From: Branchiostoma floridae
Lineage: Eukaryota; Chordata; Leptocardii; Amphioxiformes; Branchiostomatidae
Reading direction: 5' to 3'
DNA: 64,000 bases
Assembly: GCF_000003815.2 (NCBI RefSeq)
Contig: NC_049982.1
Location: 3,274,663-3,338,662 of the forward strand
Shown here in pieces: positions 43,661-55,755 of this stretch (position 1 is the stretch's first letter; the number at the start of each line of letters is the position of its first letter). The notes under the pieces were generated by a model. The model made no database searches and had not been told where the DNA came from. It worked only from the letters and a program-made list of their open reading frames with translations. The translations under genes were made by a program, and so were the position numbers.

Positions 43661-45757
43661 GCCGTGTCTGGTTCCGCAGTCAGGGTTCAGGTGCTAAAAA
43701 TAGCTCAGCTGTCGCCCTGGGTCCTGGTGAGGAGAGAAGTATCCCAACTTCCTTTGCGCGTAGTTAGGTGCAAGGTGATACCGACCCATCAGTCCGTCGG
43801 TTGTCGTGAGGCTGAGGGGAGATAGACAGACCATGAAGCCCTCAGAAGAAGGAGGGTAAATGGGAAACAGGAAGTGAGTTTAAAAAAAAAATCTTAAAGA
43901 TGCTCTCTGTCACGGGCCCTGGCCTTTTGGCCCCGGCATTATCCCCACACCTTAACCCTGACGGAGAGCGAAGGAAGGAGGGATTTGGTACTATCCTGTA
44001 GGTCATGATGATGTCTCATGTCCCTCCACCCACGGCAGCAGACCACAGGGAGAACTCTCAGGAACAAGCGCACGTATCACTGTCCCAAAGGCCGCTTTCA
44101 CGCTTTCCTGTACCGTACCATTAGGCGTTACAGCGAGTCAGTGCCCAGGTTATTGACCTTATTTGTTTGGAGAAGAAGGGGAAGAAGAAACATAAATATT
44201 TGCGGTCTGATGGACACATACATTCGCGCGCGAATCTTGTGTTGTGGCAGAACCGACCGTTGGTGAAGACCCACGACGATACAAGTCGGCTACAACACAA
44301 CCACGACTGTCCCCAAATGCCCCCAGTTGTCGTAAACCTGTCGTTTGGCAGTCGTGCATGAAGCACAACCAGTCAGAATGTTGCCTGACGCCTGAAACGT
44401 TTCCAAAATCGTATCCAGTTGCTTGACTCATTTGGCATATCTTATAACTTGGCTTTGGAAGGGTTCAAACTTCAAACTTCTAAGGGAGGCCCACATTATA
44501 CGATCTCTTCCTGGCGGTCCGAAGTGGTACTGCAGCCTGGTTGTACTGTGGAAAACAACTGACGTCTTCAGCTGGATTCAGCCTGTCTTTGTCGCGCATG
44601 AATGTATCTGCTGACAGCAGAGATAGCACCCTTACCCCCCCCCCCCCCCACTACAGAGCTGCCACAGAAACAAACCAAACAGGGAAGTGCAAAGAACAAA
44701 CCCTGAAAAACTTACGAAGCCTATCCTCCCCGTGAAAAACAAACTTCTGTATGACTAAAATGCGCGTGTGCCGGAATACCATGTCCTCGTGCTCAGTCAC
44801 TTGCGTTGACGGGAGTAACGAAGAGATACTCTTCAAGCAGAGGTTAGGCTCCGGCTGTTTTTTAACGTTTTTTTAGTCGTTTTTATCGGGCTTTCTCTTA
44901 CTGTGTCAGGCCGGAGAGTAACGAAGAGACACCTGGATGTTGAAATACGCCATGGAGAAGAGTCACCTGGCCCCCAATGCAGGTGAAACCGCAAAGACAG
45001 GCACCTTTAGGTGCAGTGTCATACAGTCATCATTGTTATATATTGTTAATATTGTTATTGGGTGGGCCGACTAAATTCGTAGTCAGGGGTTGAATTGTGA
45101 GAGCTTACAATAGGCGAGGCTAAATCGCAAGGGTCTGGAGCGAGCTGCCATTCGGCGCGAACTCAGGTGACTTCAATACGACTGTCTGGAGACATGACGT
45201 CATGTCCCCACCTTGGAGACCGCCAGCGCCTCCCAGTTACGACGTTCTTACGTCATCCCAGTCATCATTGACTACTAAACCCCGACGTCACTCTCCCCAG
45301 AGATGCCGGTCAACTCGCATTGCGTCATGTCGGTTGTCACGGAGACGAGTGTCAATCTTCACACAAATACATCTGTCGCCTAGCAACGGAGACACTGTTC
45401 CTACTCCTCCCCTCAGATGACCTCCAAACTTCCCCTGTTATTCCGTGTCTGTGTTTACAGAGGCTCTTACCTGCTATATCAAAAAGTACTTAACTCTCCA
45501 TTTAGCCCATAACAGAGCTCAACTGAGCCGTTTCCAACAACAGATCCAGCCATATAAAACAGTGCAGGTCGACAGGCCGCAGAAACTCCTGGTGATGCCA
45601 GCTGATGAGGAAGCAAAAAGGCCCAGAATAGTTAGAAAACCTCCAGTACTAGTATAATATAAGAACCTCCGAGAAGAGTAAGACCTTAGAAAGCCTGACA
45701 GGACGCCAGACCAGCCACCTCTCTCCTCCCAAGGCGTGTATTACAGACGAGTGTAGC
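43661..45757. other. Intergenic; possible TATA box of the CC-module gene
   Basis: A C15 run lies at 44635-44649. A TATAAAA at 45553-45559 is about 200 bp upstream of the next start codon and could direct its transcription, though the distance implies a long 5' UTR. No other exon was seen. Confidence 0.35.
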
Positions 45758-48523
45758 ATGTTTCTGTCCCTGCTGGTGTTGTTGCTGCCAGGCTGGGCTC
45801 GTGGTCAGGCCGGCTGGTGCACGGGAACCGGGCACTTCTACAACCCCAACTCTCCACACGGGACTCTCACGCCGTGCTGCTTCCACCAGGTAATTATAAC
45901 GTTACACTTCTACACCCCAACTCTCCACACGCCGTGCTGCTTCCAACAGGTAATTATAACGTTACACTTCTACACCCCAGCTCTCCACACGGGGCGCCCG
46001 ACGGGGTTTTCACACCGTGCTGCTTCCACCAGGAACGCCACAACATTTTACTCTCCACAACTTTTCACTCTCGCGTTTTTCGTCCGTCTCCAAAAACCTC
46101 GGAAGGTGATAAGGTCACAATTTCCCCCCACAACCTCTGCTTGGAGAGTAACAACTCTTCTCAAGTTGGACACCCTTCAGGCTCCCTATTTAGGGCATAT
46201 GATCGTTGATAGATGAAGTATCTATTGTTTAGAATCGCTTTTACGAATGTAAGGCCACGTTAGGGTAATGTGGTTATATGGATGATATCCGCTGGGAAGC
46301 CCAAAACTGATGCGAGCTTACGCGCGTGAGAAAATGCCTTCATAGTGAGTTCTAAGTGGTCAGCAAGGTTGAACAAATGATTAGATACATGGAGTATATG
46401 ATATACCGAATAATGTATTTCATTTTTCTTCATTCATATCCTCTTTTGTGACTTTGAAATTGACTTTGGCATTATTACTAGACTATTATCCGTTTCTTGT
46501 TTTGAATTGTAATTTAAGTTGTCTTATATCTTCTCATTCTAGAATGCTTTGTATAATATACTGTATGGTACTGATTTTGAATTCAAACTAATAAAACATT
46601 GAGTGACATGATTTTTTCCACGGTAAGGTGTTGTATTGTTGGAATCCAAATAGAGAGTAACAACGATAGAAATTGTTCTGTGCTAAGTTCAATATAGTAC
46701 CGTTGCTAAGCGACCCAGAATTCCCCATTTCGTGTGTTTATCTTGTGTGCCGTCTTTACCCGTGGGAAGTGTCAATGATGAGCTCGATCCGTCTTATTTT
46801 AACCTCCTTGGTTCACCTGAGGTAGGGTGGCTCACCTGACTGATGACGTCATGTTCCCACAGGGATACTGGCACACCCCCGGCAGTCACGTGACGGCGCA
46901 CCTGGACACCTGCGTGACGTACGTGACCACCTGTGCGTCCCACGGCCAGCTACAGACGGACGCCGCCGTCAGCCCCAGGTGCTGCGCGTACAACGACAGG
47001 TACTTCCCGCACGGTGACGTCACCTACAGCGAACCTAGCGGCTGTGAGGTGAGGTGCCAGGAGGGCACACAGGTAGGAGTTTGTTTGTTTGTTTGCTTGT
47101 TTTGCATATCCGGTAAACCGCCCCGCGGCGTAACACACCAGGTTTGTACTGATGAAGACTGCAAGCTGCATATCCGGACAGATTTATTTGATCTACTCAG
47201 ACCGGGATGGTCCCTACTCTTTTCGAAATGTCTGCTGGGTTCTTTTACATTCTCGAGGCCGAGGAATGGCTTTCTAGTCTCCAAGCAGACCCTACGGTGC
47301 CTTAGAAATAGTATCAAAGCTGGCCAAATGGATATAGCCGGCCAAAGGGAGGCAAACGGGCACCGATGCCGCTATACTAAGTCCCTTGCCAGCTTTGATA
47401 CTACTTGTAGGGTCTGCTTGGAGACTATGGCTTTCCTCCAATTCGGAATCTGTGCATTGGTTTTTCCCTGATCGCAGTTACTCATTTTCACCTAAATGAA
47501 GAGCACTGTTACCAGCCCTTGATAATATCCTAGTTGGGTAGCCCTGGCTGTATTATTTCTATACAGCCGAATAAATCAAATCAAAGTTCTTTCCCAAGGG
47601 CACAAAGCCAACAGAAGATTCTACCGAAACCCTACCGCCACGCCGACTTCTAACGTTAGCGCTTCGTGTTGGAACTGCACTAATGACGTACCACGCTACT
47701 GCAAATTAGCGGTTATCGGATGTCCTTGTCAGTCGCTATGCATGTACATTGGTTACATTTGTGTCAGTCATGCTAACCAAGACCAACATTTCCACCAATA
47801 AATTCGCACTAAACTCACAATATTGTCTCAAAATGTGGAGAGTTCCTTTTTAGACAGTTCGTATAAATTTCTGTTGACTCCTAGAGCCTCCTAGCAACAC
47901 AGTTGTCCGCTGTCATACACGGTTGCATCATCTATCTTAAATGTCAAATTTAGCAATAGGCTATCGATAACGCTACTGCAATAACTGAAACTTGCAACAA
48001 CTCCGTGATAGAACTTGTCTCTGACCGACATGACGTCTCTCATCAGGTCATCCAAGGTGACTGGACGCTGTGCTCCAACCCGCCCCCAGCCGCACAGAAA
48101 CAAGATGGCTGCCTCCACCAAGGTCACCACCTCGCCACTAACGTTACCATAGTAACCCACCATGACAACTGCACCACTGCGGGTCTGAGGTGCGACCCGT
48201 CCGGCTTCATGGTGACCTTCAACACCGTCAACCCGGCCTGCTGCAGCAAAGATGGCGCCTACTTCCCGCCCGAATCGCACGTGGAATCGGAGGCTAGTTT
48301 CTGCGAGGCGCGCGGGCTGTACTGCCGCAAAACGGGCGTGCTGGAGCCGTTCGCGTACCAGAACCCGCGCTGCTGTCGTTATAACGGCCGGCTGTACGTA
48401 CCTGGTGACGTCATCACGTCCAGTACCGTTAACTGCCTCACCACACAGACACTATGCGACAACAGGGGCCAGGGGCAGGGGCTCGTCGTCATGGCAACAC
48501 ATGCCGAAGAGAACTGTTCATGA
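45758..48523 (+). CDS. Secreted cysteine-rich protein of five CC-modules
   Basis: Three exons, 45758-45889, 46863-47072 and 48047-48523, all joined in phase 0, give 272 residues. Donors CAG|GTAATT and CAG|GTAGGA; acceptors CCCACAG and CATCAG. Residues 1-16 (MFLSLLVLLLPGWARG) are a signal peptide. The rest is five modules of about 44 residues, best seen in CCSKDGAYFPPESHV and CCRYNGRLYVPGDVI: two Cys, a Gly, an aromatic, a Val, then two more Cys six to seven residues apart. The third module has CL for CC. The pattern recalls half of a VWC domain, but I do not recognise the family. Two possible N-glycosylation sites (NVT, NCT) lie in the third exon. AATAAA at 48648 is a likely polyadenylation signal. 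Confidence 0.8.
45824..46032 (+). repeat. ~65-bp array over the exon 1 donor, 3 copies
   Basis: The real exon end (CACGCCGTGCTGCTTCCACCAG|GTAATT) is followed by CTCTCCACACGCCGTGCTGC...AACAG|GTAATTATAACG and a third copy in which the donor has become CAG|GAACG. The first decoy keeps a full 5' splice site 62 bp downstream of the real one. Confidence 0.9.
46033..46862. other. Intron 1 of the CC-module gene, remainder
   Basis: AT-rich in the middle. Nothing was recognised. Confidence 0.5.
47275..47427. mobile_element. Foldback MITE, TAGTCTCC family, in an intron
   Basis: Terminal repeats TAGTCTCCAAGCAGACCCTA and its exact reverse complement; next inside, TAGTATCAAAGCTGGC and GCCAGCTTTGATACTA. 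The flanks carry TGGCTTTC at 47267-47274 and 47428-47435, an 8-bp target duplication. It lies in intron 2 of the CC-module gene. Same family as 15390-15525. Confidence 0.9.
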
Positions 48524-50222
48524 CTACACTTCCGGCAGATTACGTGACCAGCTGCCAATACTGTATTTCAGTTTATCAAATATTGAATAAGTATGAATGA
48601 ATACAGGTCGGCTCACACACTCTCACATAAGCAAAACGCATATTCAGAATAAAGTCGACGACAGATCATAGGGACCATTTAAAAGCAACTTTAGTTTGTA
48701 TGTCTGCTGGACCTTGTAAAATGTAAAAATACCAGGGTTTACTTTCAGGGTTTTATCTGATAGTCTCATATGTTAAGTTCATATCGTTGATCATCCTTAT
48801 TGTATCGTTAGCACTTTCTATGTATCACGCCTGTATTACTTAATTAGTTTCCATGCACTATTATTAGTAATTAACACCACAACTAAGTGTATTAATATTG
48901 AGGAAGATGGTGTACTATAAGCGATACAAGCCTTTTCCCTGGTAGTGTTTTATTGTTTACCATTTTATGGCATTTCTTGTTGTGTAAATAAATAAATACA
49001 AAAAGAAATAATTCATTTTGATATGTCCTTTGCACCTCAGTTGGGTTGTTAAATATGGATAACAACATATGTTAGAAGCAATGATGTATCTGTTTAAACA
49101 GATATTAACAATTTAAAAATTGTTAAATCGTTGAAGTTAAAGAAGACCGCAATTGGTCTATTTATCAAGCCGACAGTCCGCCATTTTGAAAAGAAATGGC
49201 AGCCAGTAACTACCAACCCAAAACGTAACAATTTTTGTAAGTTGATACCAAGATTCTACTACAACAAAACTTTATAGAAAAATTGATCTTTTTTTGTTTT
49301 GTCACCTTTTCTGACTTTGTCTGGTTTTATAGACATCAGCTCCCAATCATTCAGTAGCAATGGTGGTCTTTATCTCGACTGACCAAGTAAATGTAGAATA
49401 CAAAGTTGTTGTTGGTCTCGTAGAAAGCAGTTTAAACGGGTTCCTTATGCTGCCACTTGATACCAATGTAGATAGAGGGCGCCTATGGATTTACTGAATA
49501 GAATAATGAGGAGTGTTAAGAGTGGACTGTCCGGGACTGTAACTGGCCCATCCCAGCAGGTCGGCGGATTTGGGCGGGTTGCTATAAGCGAGATTAACTG
49601 ATCAGGCAAGGGTGGACCAATGATCACACGTACAGTATTATCTTTTATGACAGTATTCTAATCGGTAATGCACATGGCATCAACTCCCTTACACAAACAG
49701 CATTCGTGCTGATGGGATGTCCTCGAGATGGACATTACCTGACAAGGGCGCATTGGCATTGATTAAAACGATGGCCCCTTATTATTGAGGGATGATTTAT
49801 TGCACAAGTTTAATTTAAATAAAGTTGCTCATAAATTCGTCTCGTTATGCGTTTGATATCTAGATTTCTTCTGTCAGGTCGCACGTCTTGATTACTATGT
49901 CATTACCATGTCTAGTTTTGAGACTCATGATCAGAGATCTAGAGTGGGTTCAGAACAGCCCCAGATTAACGAGTCTACCTTTGTGTGTTGTATGTGAGGC
50001 TATGTACAAGCACTAAACTAAAACACTGCGACCCAATCACTTCATAAGCATAACTGACTACAAATACTGCCTTAAGCTTGTTAAAGCCACTAACATATAG
50101 AAAGAGAGAACAACGTCAAGGAACAAAGGATTGGTTATGAATTCTGCAGCTTTAATTCCACTCAACGTGCTGTTCAGCCTTACAAAGCACGCTGGTTCTG
50201 TAGGTAGGACGTAGCAGGGAAT
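48524..50222. other. Intergenic, no gene seen
   Basis: Lies between the convergent ends of two genes. AATAAA (48648-48653) serves the plus-strand gene, and ATTAAA on the minus strand (50156-50151) serves the EGF gene. The rest is AT-rich without supported exons. Confidence 0.5.
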
Positions 50223-53200
50223 CTACCCGGCTCTGCAGGAGAAAGATGCCGGCCCCTCCTCCTTGCAGTACAGGCCGTCCGGACAGGAGGCGCTGTTGCA
50301 GACATACGGCTCCACCTGCCTGTGGGACGTCCCGTCTGGTTCTAAGAGAGAATGTGAAATGTTACGAAGGCACTGGCAGGTACTTCATACTTGACTAGAT
50401 TGAAGAAACGTTATATCCAAAACGAGTTGAAGTTTTTTTTTTAAAGAGGAGGGGACATTTTCATGGAAATACTCTTTTAGCCATATTATAGGAAAGTTCC
50501 CTCACTTTGAATCTTTGTCTAGTGTTGAAAAATCACTTTTTCTTATGAGCTTTGATCAGAAACATTATACAAACACATCTCAAGCTACATTTTTCACATT
50601 ACTAAGAAACGAGAAGAAGCCGAACAAATGTATTAGACTAGTTTTAGACCCAATGTTTTAGATTAGTCATTGAAACAATGAGTACTGTATTATTAAGTCC
50701 CTTCGCATCTATATGCCTGTACTTGGCCCAATAGGACATGAATAAAGGCCATTACTATTTTATAACAAAGAGCTTGCTGGCACAAGAGTGACATAAAACA
50801 AAGATGAATGAACATTGATTATGATTTTTATCGAAGAAAGTCTCATCGTGTATTTACTATCAGGTTAGACTGCCATTGGCCCTACTAGAGGTTGTCCTTA
50901 CCGAAACACCTGATATAGCCGTGTATGGTCTGACACTCCCAGTTGGGTGGACAAACATCATCATAGGCAAAGCACAGGTTCACGACTGGAGACAAAATAA
51001 AAAGGAAATCACCTGCATGCCAATGGCTTCACCGGCATAACTGGTGATCGTGATTATGAGGTTCAAATCAAAGTTAAACGTTTATTAAAAGCCAAATATA
51101 TAAAAAATATGCACAGGGCTATACACTTTTTAAGAATACTGCAATAATTTTGGATTGACATTGAATATTGGGAATGTCTGGTAATTGTTTGACATTTTAT
51201 GTTTGGGCAACTGCATATATAAATATTATATATGCATTGCTCACTCCACAACCAAATAGCGACAAACACAGGCAGGAAAAAGGTCACCAATCTGATGCAG
51301 ACGCAGTAGGCCCAAAATGAATTCAGTCTTTTGAAAACAAAGTTAAAAGTCTTTTTGTCGGTAAATGTTGGCCTTTTGGAGCTGGATGCTACAGGTAAGG
51401 GTTCTGGCTATTTTATTTTGCTACAAAAATAGTCATGTTTGGAGTGTCCGTTACACTGTCGAGCAGTTTGAAGGTCATCAGGTCTTCTTTATTGGGATCA
51501 AAGGTCATCAGCTGGTGTTAGCTGGATTTCCGTTTTGGCTCCAAATCACTACGTAGATATACTTTAGAGGTCAGACAATGTACCAGAGGTTTTCATGGAC
51601 TAAACCTCAGGTAGGTGTCAGCCAGTTTCTTACATGTTTTCTATATTTTTGGATAGGAATTAGAGGTCTTAGCATAGAAAGACAGGAAAACTACTCTGGC
51701 ATCGTTTATCGCCTGAAGCAGCCATCCAGCCTTCCATTTATCGCTGTTTGTAAATCATGCTTAATTTATTGTAGGTGGAGTGAAACCCCGAACATTCTGC
51801 TGAAATTATATCTCGTGTAAAAGATACCGTTCTCGCAGTTTTGGCCTTCGTATTCAACACCGCAGTGGCAGTGGTAGGAGTCGACACCGTGAAAGCAGGT
51901 TCCGCCGTTCTGACAAGGATTGGAGGCACACTGTACAGTGTCTGCGAAAAAATTCAAAGAATTCACACCAAGCATCTTTATTATTCTACATCTCATGGCA
52001 AGGATCAAACACAATTCTAACTAAATATAGATATGTATCCGATGTTTTGCTCTTTTTCTTTATTTCTGTATGTTTAAGCTAAAAAAAAACACAATTCTAA
52101 GAATGAAGAAAAGCTGCGCATTATTCTTGCGACTGCCTGCCAGCTTCGTGTATATCAAAATACTATACATTACTTCTGGGAATAAACTGCAAAAAACAAC
52201 TTGATTATGTATTACATAAACTCGTCTGTATCTACAAGGTAACAAAAACGTCTGTTTAAGTTTAACGCAACTTTCGCTGTCTGACGCTGTAACTAAGTAG
52301 TCCATCTCCGCAGATGTTGTTGGCTTGGCCGCTATAAACGTTTTTTATGCAACAAAATTACCAGGTGATTGATGACAAATGATAAAGATAACTATCAATG
52401 TTAACTAAACTAGCTAACATTACTTAACAGAGGCAAATATTAATTACTTTATATGTATATAGAAACTTACATATAAGATTGTGACAAGAACTTCCAGTGT
52501 ACCCTGCCGCGCACTGACAGGTGGCACTATTTCCAGAATTCAGTGTATACTGGCATGTTCCTCCGTTCTTGCAGGGAAAGCTAGTGCAATCGTCCATATC
52601 TGCGACGAGAATTGGTCGAAAGAGGTTAGGTTTGCAAATCGCTTCAAATTGTGCTACTTTGATTCAAGCAAACATGTATTCGGAGAAAATGTTCTGGTAG
52701 TTTTCAATTTTTATGAACATTTATTCCTTTTAGCTAGACGGCTATATACTATTTAAGTTCGCGGGGATTTAATTTCGCGGTATCAGGAAAAAGGACTTTT
52801 AAGTTCGCGGTAGCACCATGCACTGTGGTCTCTTACTGCCATGGAAAAATGTTTCAAGTTCGCGGTGAAGCGGCCACTACGAAAACCGCGAACATTAAAT
52901 CACCGCGAATGTTTCTGCATTTACAGTACTTCTCACAAGAAACCGACACAACCAGGCGGAAAGAAAATAAAAGCTGTGTCACAAACTATATTTGAAATAA
53001 CACGGGGGTCATGTTGATAGCGTTAAGCTTGTTGCTGCGAGTCGTGTATTTTCCCTGAAAAACCACCATTTCGCTTATCACATCAGCTCGGTCCTACTTT
53101 CCCTTTGTTGTGAAAAGACATAACAGAGACAAAATGAGTTTGCAGTAATATACAGACTAGGGCTGGGTATCGGTACAGCATACCGGTACAAAACCAGTTT

Positions 53201-54381
53201 TTCTTATTGGACCAGTCCAGAAAAACCGGACCTGAAAAAAATAAGGTGGAACGGATGTTGGACCGATTAGAAAATTAACAGATTATTTTATCAGGAATTC
53301 ACACATTTTGGTGCTTGCAGGTGGAAGAATATAACAAGAGCGAAGTAGATACAGGTGCAGTTAGCGTTGTAGGATTTTAAAACGCCAGTGTAAGGCTAAT
53401 ACTGCACCAAACAGATTTCTTTGTAGTGAAATGGACCATTGGTATGAGTCATACTGAATCAGGTCCAGGTTCATGTCCGGACCTGGACCTGATCTTCTGG
53501 ACCTGAACCGGACCTGAATTTTCTGTACCGGTACCCACCCTAATACAGACCATTTTCCTGTAATTGAGAAAATACAACTGACTAGTCTTAGTCTACTTTC
53601 ATATTCAACATTTTATGCAGTTTATTCCTTTGTTCAATCAGACATCCTTACCTGCACACAGGGCGTACATGTTGTTGTAGTCTGCACCATGCAGACCCCA
53701 GGTGTGAGTCTGGTAGTCCACTCCGTAAGCGCTGTCATCACTGTCCCAGCCAGGGTAGGTGACAAAGGTGTCATCAAGGGGCTGACAATCCCAGTAGTCA
53801 GTAGTATTACACAGTGCTTTTGCAAGGGCAGCATAGGTTTCGCAGCTGTTAATGGCAAAACCCGCGTGATAAGGGGCGCACCCCGCATCCGAGTAGTCCG
53901 AAATATCACACTCAACGCCATAAGCCCGCCCTGCAAAGCATACGGGTCGCGTATGCACCGCCCGACAGGCGGCCTTCACGTTGGCATTGGTCATCGGTCC
54001 TGAGACCTGAACCTTGTAAAATACGTAGCCACGGTCCCAGGTCAGGTATTCTTGGCCTTAAAAGAGTTAGAAATCGCCCATTAATTTTTAAAACCAACCT
54101 AAGCGTTATTGAGGCGATCAACTATTCTGGATAAGGCAATCTGTATGTATGATATTGACATTTACTATTGATTATTACCACCGGTACCTCTACAGCATTA
54201 CTTCATACCTTGAGTGGTTCAGAAACACCACAAAGAAACAAGCCGCACAGGTTCTTCGAGTATAAAAATTCTATTGTCACCTTATGAGGAGATAAATATA
54301 AAATTCCATACCCCCAACTGACGAGACCGGCCATTCACTCACAGCCGCGAGGAAGATCAGAAACGTCCACATGTTTACCAT
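50223..54381 (-). CDS. Secreted protein: eight-Cys domain plus two EGF domains
   Basis: Exons 54381-54312, 54056-53652, 52599-52471, 51941-51828, 50985-50902 and 50341-50223, all joined in phase 1, total 306 residues. Exon 1: signal peptide MVNMWTFLIFLAAVSEW. A GTGAGT donor 31 bp earlier is stronger but breaks the frame, so the GTATGG donor is used here. Exon 2: one domain of about 135 residues with eight Cys, starting EYLTWDRGYVFYKVQVSG and ending NNMYALC; family not recognised. Exon 3: EGF domain with the calcium-type start DMDDC. Exon 4: EGF domain (CASNPCQNGGTC). Exons 5 and 6: small Cys-rich segments (VCPPNWECQTIHGYIRC; CNSASCPDGLYC) ending CRAG. Symmetric phase-1 exons are typical of shuffled extracellular modules. 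Confidence 0.85.
52746..52929. mobile_element. MITE, TTCGCGG family, copy 2
   Basis: Shares TTTAAGTTCGCGGGGATTTA and the end CTGCATTTACAGTA with the copy at 2765-2980, in the same orientation and block order. It lies in intron 2 of the EGF gene. The left end appears slightly truncated or diverged (TATACTATTTAAG). Confidence 0.8.
53158..53542. mobile_element. hAT-type MITE with 8-bp target duplication
   Basis: The ends TAGGGCTGGGTATCGGTACA and TGTACCGGTACCCACCCTA are inverted repeats. The flanks carry ATACAGAC at 53150-53157 and 53543-53550, an exact 8-bp duplication as made by hAT transposases. Inside, GGACCTGAACC-type words form further stems. 385 bp, no coding capacity. In intron 2 of the EGF gene. 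Confidence 0.9.
54122..54165. mobile_element. Fragment of the TAAAGGCAACC-type MITE
   Basis: TATTCTGGATAAGGCAATCT then GTATGTATGATATTGACATTT matches the inner arm of the element at 5724-6098. Only one arm remains. In intron 1 of the EGF gene. Confidence 0.5.
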
Positions 54382-54435
54382 ATGCTGGGGTGAGTTCCGA
54401 CTCTGTAATGTGTGAAGCTTGTTATGTCCGCGGCA

Positions 54436-54442
54436 ATTTATA
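54436..54442 (-). promoter_or_regulatory. TATA box of the EGF gene
   Basis: On the minus strand GTATAAATTG lies about 55 bp upstream of the start codon, which would place the transcription start near 54407 and leave a 5' UTR of about 25 bases. Confidence 0.55.
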
Positions 54443-55473
54443 CTGTACACCAAGGCCATGGGAACCACGCAGCTGACCGGTAGGGACGGGCGCTATTAAT
54501 GTGCCTGAAGACAAAGGTCTTGAACTGTGGCAAACCAAGCCAGGTCGAGCTGCAGTAGGAGATGATGTGGGTGTAACTAAATTTACATTGTTCTACAATC
54601 CCACCCCGAACAGGATATGAGGTCTGCGTATCGAACGTTTGACTTGGAACCCGGCACTTACATCCCGGTGAGACACGTCAGCTCTTGTACTCAACAGGAG
54701 CTGGTTGACTTATTTGTGCCAGCCTTGTCTTGACTTTGTCTTCACTTGTTTCCCATTAGAATATCTAGATTTTGGCCTTTGCTTATTCATAGTTCGGTTA
54801 TAACATTTGCTTGTCAGTAGATCGTCCCTTGTTACTGACGAAATTTAGTGGATGCTATCTGAAACGTCTGGAACGGCCGTTTCCAAAATGATATCCAGTT
54901 GCTTGAGTAACTGCTTTTGAAGTATCTTATTAACGTTACCTGGATGTCTCATCTTCATCGACACACATTGTTCCGGGAATAGACATTTCTGACACATGCA
55001 ATGTCAATATCATCTTATAGTAGAGTGAATGACAGCACATGTGTACACACACACACAAGCGCGCGCGCACACACATGTAAACGTACATCTGTACACACAC
55101 ATTTTAATGGCTTTAAATGCATATGATACTTTCTGGCGAGCTTCGTCCAGTAAACTGAATATAGTAGGCTATGCCATTACGCTAGAATATGTCATTACCA
55201 ACATATCTCACAATAAGCTTTCGTTGTTAATAACAAGAACTTTATAACTTCAATTAGTTCTCAAAAAGACTCTTTCGGGGCATTACAAAAGACTAGATAT
55301 TACTGCCTACATCCAGTAATACTTAAATTATAACGTCACTGAACTTGCCTGTGAAATTTCCATTACCCTTGTCCCGATAAACCTGACTGACCCTTCACCC
55401 TCTATGTTGGCCCGCGTACTTGTTCAGTCTATAATTGAAACAAAGTATACAATCCTGTCCGGCTGCCGATAAG
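54443..55473. other. Intergenic, no gene seen
   Basis: A (CA)n-like tract lies near 55045-55100 (ACACACACAAGCGCGCGCGC). No exon was supported. Confidence 0.4.
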
Positions 55474-55755
55474 ATGGCGCCTGGGAGCAGAACAGGTGAG
55501 AAAACTAGAGAGGCAACATTTCCGACGAAAATGCAGGATTTCCCCCTCAGAGCAATGGAGGAAGTAATCAAGCCGAGTGTATCAAATCCCAAAACATATT
55601 CCAGGCTAAAGTTATATGTAACGTTACACAGCAGAACTTGTAAAGCTGTGGATGATTCCCAAAAATACTTGGTTAACGGTCGCAAAAAAAAAAAAAAAAA
55701 ATCAATGGCCGTCAAAACAAATACGGTACCGTTCAACGGAACTTCGACATTCTAA
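55474..55755 (+). CDS. Hypothetical open frame after AAGATGGCGCC
   Basis: The context AAGATGGCGCC resembles a YY1-type translation-initiator element found at the start of many metazoan genes. The frame runs 93 codons (MAPGSRTGEKTREATFPTKM...) and contains a Lys run from poly-A. A possible GTGAGA donor follows seven codons after the start, so this could instead be a short first exon. No family was recognised. Confidence 0.2.
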   Translation: MAPGSRTGEKTREATFPTKMQDFPLRAMEEVIKPSVSNPKTYSRLKLYVTLHSRTCKAVDDSQKYLVNGRKKKKKKSMAVKTNTVPFNGTSTF

